Assembly: GCA_937996235.1 (NCBI GenBank)
Contig: CALKVK010000035.1
Span: 372,001-436,000 of the forward strand
DNA: 64,000 bases
DNA from: an uncultured bacterium
GTDB lineage: Bacteria; Planctomycetota; JAJSAM01; JAJVHW01
Reading direction: 5' to 3'
Of this stretch, positions 62,939-64,000 are shown piece after piece; position 1 is the stretch's first letter, and the number at the start of each line of letters is the position of its first letter. The translations under genes were made by a program, and so were the position numbers. The notes beneath the pieces are model-generated. The model had not been told where the DNA came from. It saw only the letters and a program-made list of their open reading frames with translations, and ran no database searches.

Positions 62939-64000
62939 ATGCTCACCTACATCGTCAAGCGCCTGCTCGCGATGATCCCGACGCTGTTCGGGATCTCGCT
63001 CATCACGTTCTTCATCGTGCTCCTCGCGCCCGGCGATCCCGTCGCGACCAAGATGGGCCAGGGCGGCGGACCGTCCGCGAGCGAGGGCGGCGGGCGCAGC
63101 GACCCGCAGAAGCAGGCGGACGTCAAGAAGGCGAAGATGAAGCTGCTCGGGATGCTCGAGGAGCTCCACAGCGTCGTCGCCTGGGACGGCAGCGCGGCGG
63201 CGGCTTCGCGCGACTGGACGAGCGACGACCGCTACCGGACCGTGGACCACCTGCAGCGGCTCGACGACGTCGGCTCGTTCACGCGCTGGGTGCACGCCAT
63301 CGCGACGTCTCCGGACGGCTCGCGGCTCTACGCCGGCACGGCCGGCGGCGAGCTCGCGGGCTTCGACGTGCGCAGCGGTTCGGACGCCGTGCGCTTCGAA
63401 GACCACGCGTCCGGCATCTACTCGCTCGGCTGCTCGCCCGACGGGCGCTACGTCGCCAGCGCCGACGGCGACGGGACGGTGCGCCTCGCCTTGGCCGCGG
63501 ACGGTCGCACCGTCGCCACGCACCCGGCGCTCGGCCGCGCGGTGCGCGCGCTCGTCTTCCTGCCGGGCGGTGCGCAGCTCGTCTCGGCGTGCGACGACGG
63601 CCACGTGCGCGTCCACTCGGTCCCGGAGCTGGAGGTCCTGCAGGATCTCGTCGAGCACACCGGCCCCGTCATGGCGCTCGCGGCGTCGGCCGACGGCTCG
63701 CGGCTGTTCAGCGCCGGCTTCGACGCGCGGCTGCGCGAGTGGGACACCGCGTCGTGGACCGTGACGCGCGAGATCGGGCACCACACGCAGACCGTCAACG
63801 CGATCGCCCTCTCGCGCGACGGCAGCCTGCTCGCGACAGCGAGCGACGATCAGGAGCTGCGCGTCTTCGACGGCAGCTCGGGCGAGCAGCGCGCCATGCT
63901 GTCGGGCCACTACGCCGCGGCCACGTGCGTCGCGTTCCTCGCGGACGGTCGGACGCTCGTGTCGGGCGGCCGCGACGAGACCGTGCGCGCGTGGGACGTG
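62939..64000 (+). CDS. DppB/OppB-type ABC permease interrupted by a WD40 propeller (3' truncated by window edge)
   Basis: The frame from the ATG at 62939 stays open to base 64000 (354 residues) with no stop. Residues 1-40 are the classic first helix of the DppB/OppB permease family (MLTYIVKRLLAMIPTLFGIS, then LITFFIVLLAPGDPV). After a Gly/Lys-rich linker and a short helix (KMKLLGMLEEL), six WD40 blades follow from ~residue 120 at ~41-residue spacing: HAIATSPDGSRLYAG, YSLGCSPDGRYVASA, RALVFLPGGAQLVSA, MALAASADGSRLFSA, NAIALSRDGSLLATA, CVAFLADGRTLVSGG. In this family the loop after helix 1 is periplasmic, so the propeller would sit next to the binding protein. Whether helices 2-6 follow is outside the window. 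Confidence 0.8.
   Translation, partial: MLTYIVKRLLAMIPTLFGISLITFFIVLLAPGDPVATKMGQGGGPSASEGGGRSDPQKQADVKKAKMKLLGMLEELHSVVAWDGSAAAASRDWTSDDRYRTVDHLQRLDDVGSFTRWVHAIATSPDGSRLYAGTAGGELAGFDVRSGSDAVRFEDHASGIYSLGCSPDGRYVASADGDGTVRLALAADGRTVATHPALGRAVRALVFLPGGAQLVSACDDGHVRVHSVPELEVLQDLVEHTGPVMALAASADGSRLFSAGFDARLREWDTASWTVTREIGHHTQTVNAIALSRDGSLLATASDDQELRVFDGSSGEQRAMLSGHYAAATCVAFLADGRTLVSGGRDETVRAWDV

Overview
The window is very GC-rich, gene-dense bacterial chromosome. Almost every third codon position is G or C, so open frames run through all six frames and most long ORFs are shadows. The protein content points to a planctomycete of a high-GC lineage. It has MoxR/DUF58/BatA/von Willebrand clusters with large periplasmic beta-propellers, squalene-cyclase-like alpha-toroid proteins without cyclase motifs, a FecR-type anti-sigma partner for an ECF sigma factor, Ala/Gln-rich DUF4175-type coiled-coil proteins, HEAT-repeat secreted proteins, and fusions of housekeeping enzymes to unexpected domains. 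The lineage assignment is an inference; there is no rRNA gene here. No transposase, phage gene, tRNA, rRNA or CRISPR array was found.

Layout. 1-5.3 kb: the C-terminal part of a DUF255/YyaL protein, a secreted tyrosine-phosphatase/cytochrome c'-like fusion, and a HEAT-repeat protein. 5.3-11.2 kb (minus strand): a tightly overlapped biosynthetic operon read psd-pssA-folK-panC-ispE-aroD/E/K, which ends in a trifunctional shikimate-pathway fusion. 11.4-15.3 kb: eno, an FtsB-like gene and a secreted beta-propeller protein. 15.4-38.6 kb: the main accessory block, twelve co-directional genes. moxR, DUF58, BatA/VWA, VWA/GATase-like, TPR/beta-propeller and alpha-toroid 1 come first, followed by ECF sigma, FecR anti-sigma, DUF4175-like, two coiled-coil proteins and alpha-toroid 2. 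Many are joined by ATGA, GTGA or TGATG overlaps. 38.6-41.2 kb (minus): larE, a membrane protein and an rlmI-like methyltransferase. 41.3-48.0 kb: secreted HEAT, LamG-like, Gly-rich and TPR proteins. 48.0-52.5 kb: M24 peptidase, beta-carbonic anhydrase, NUDIX, CPBP protease, DUF2752 and a zinc-ribbon coiled coil. 52.5-57.5 kb (minus): rpoD, dnaG, a methyltransferase-like protein and a DUF420 membrane protein. 57.6-60.9 kb: a Ser/Thr kinase, a 299-bp non-coding gap that looks like a structured RNA gene, and a DEAD-box helicase. 61.0-64.0 kb: a peptide-type ABC substrate-binding protein and, running off the end, a DppB/OppB-type permease interrupted after its first membrane segment by a WD40 propeller.

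How it works together. The 5.3-11.2 kb operon makes phosphatidylethanolamine, folate, pantothenate, isoprenoid and aromatic precursors from what looks like a single leaderless promoter. The 15-38 kb block looks like a chaperone-ATPase/VWA envelope system coupled to its own ECF sigma/anti-sigma pair, with toroid and coiled-coil effectors; its function is unknown. Across the window, seven genes that head transcripts carry a TAnnnT-like box exactly six bases before the start codon. This is the signature of leaderless mRNAs, whereas other genes use ordinary GGAGG-type sites.
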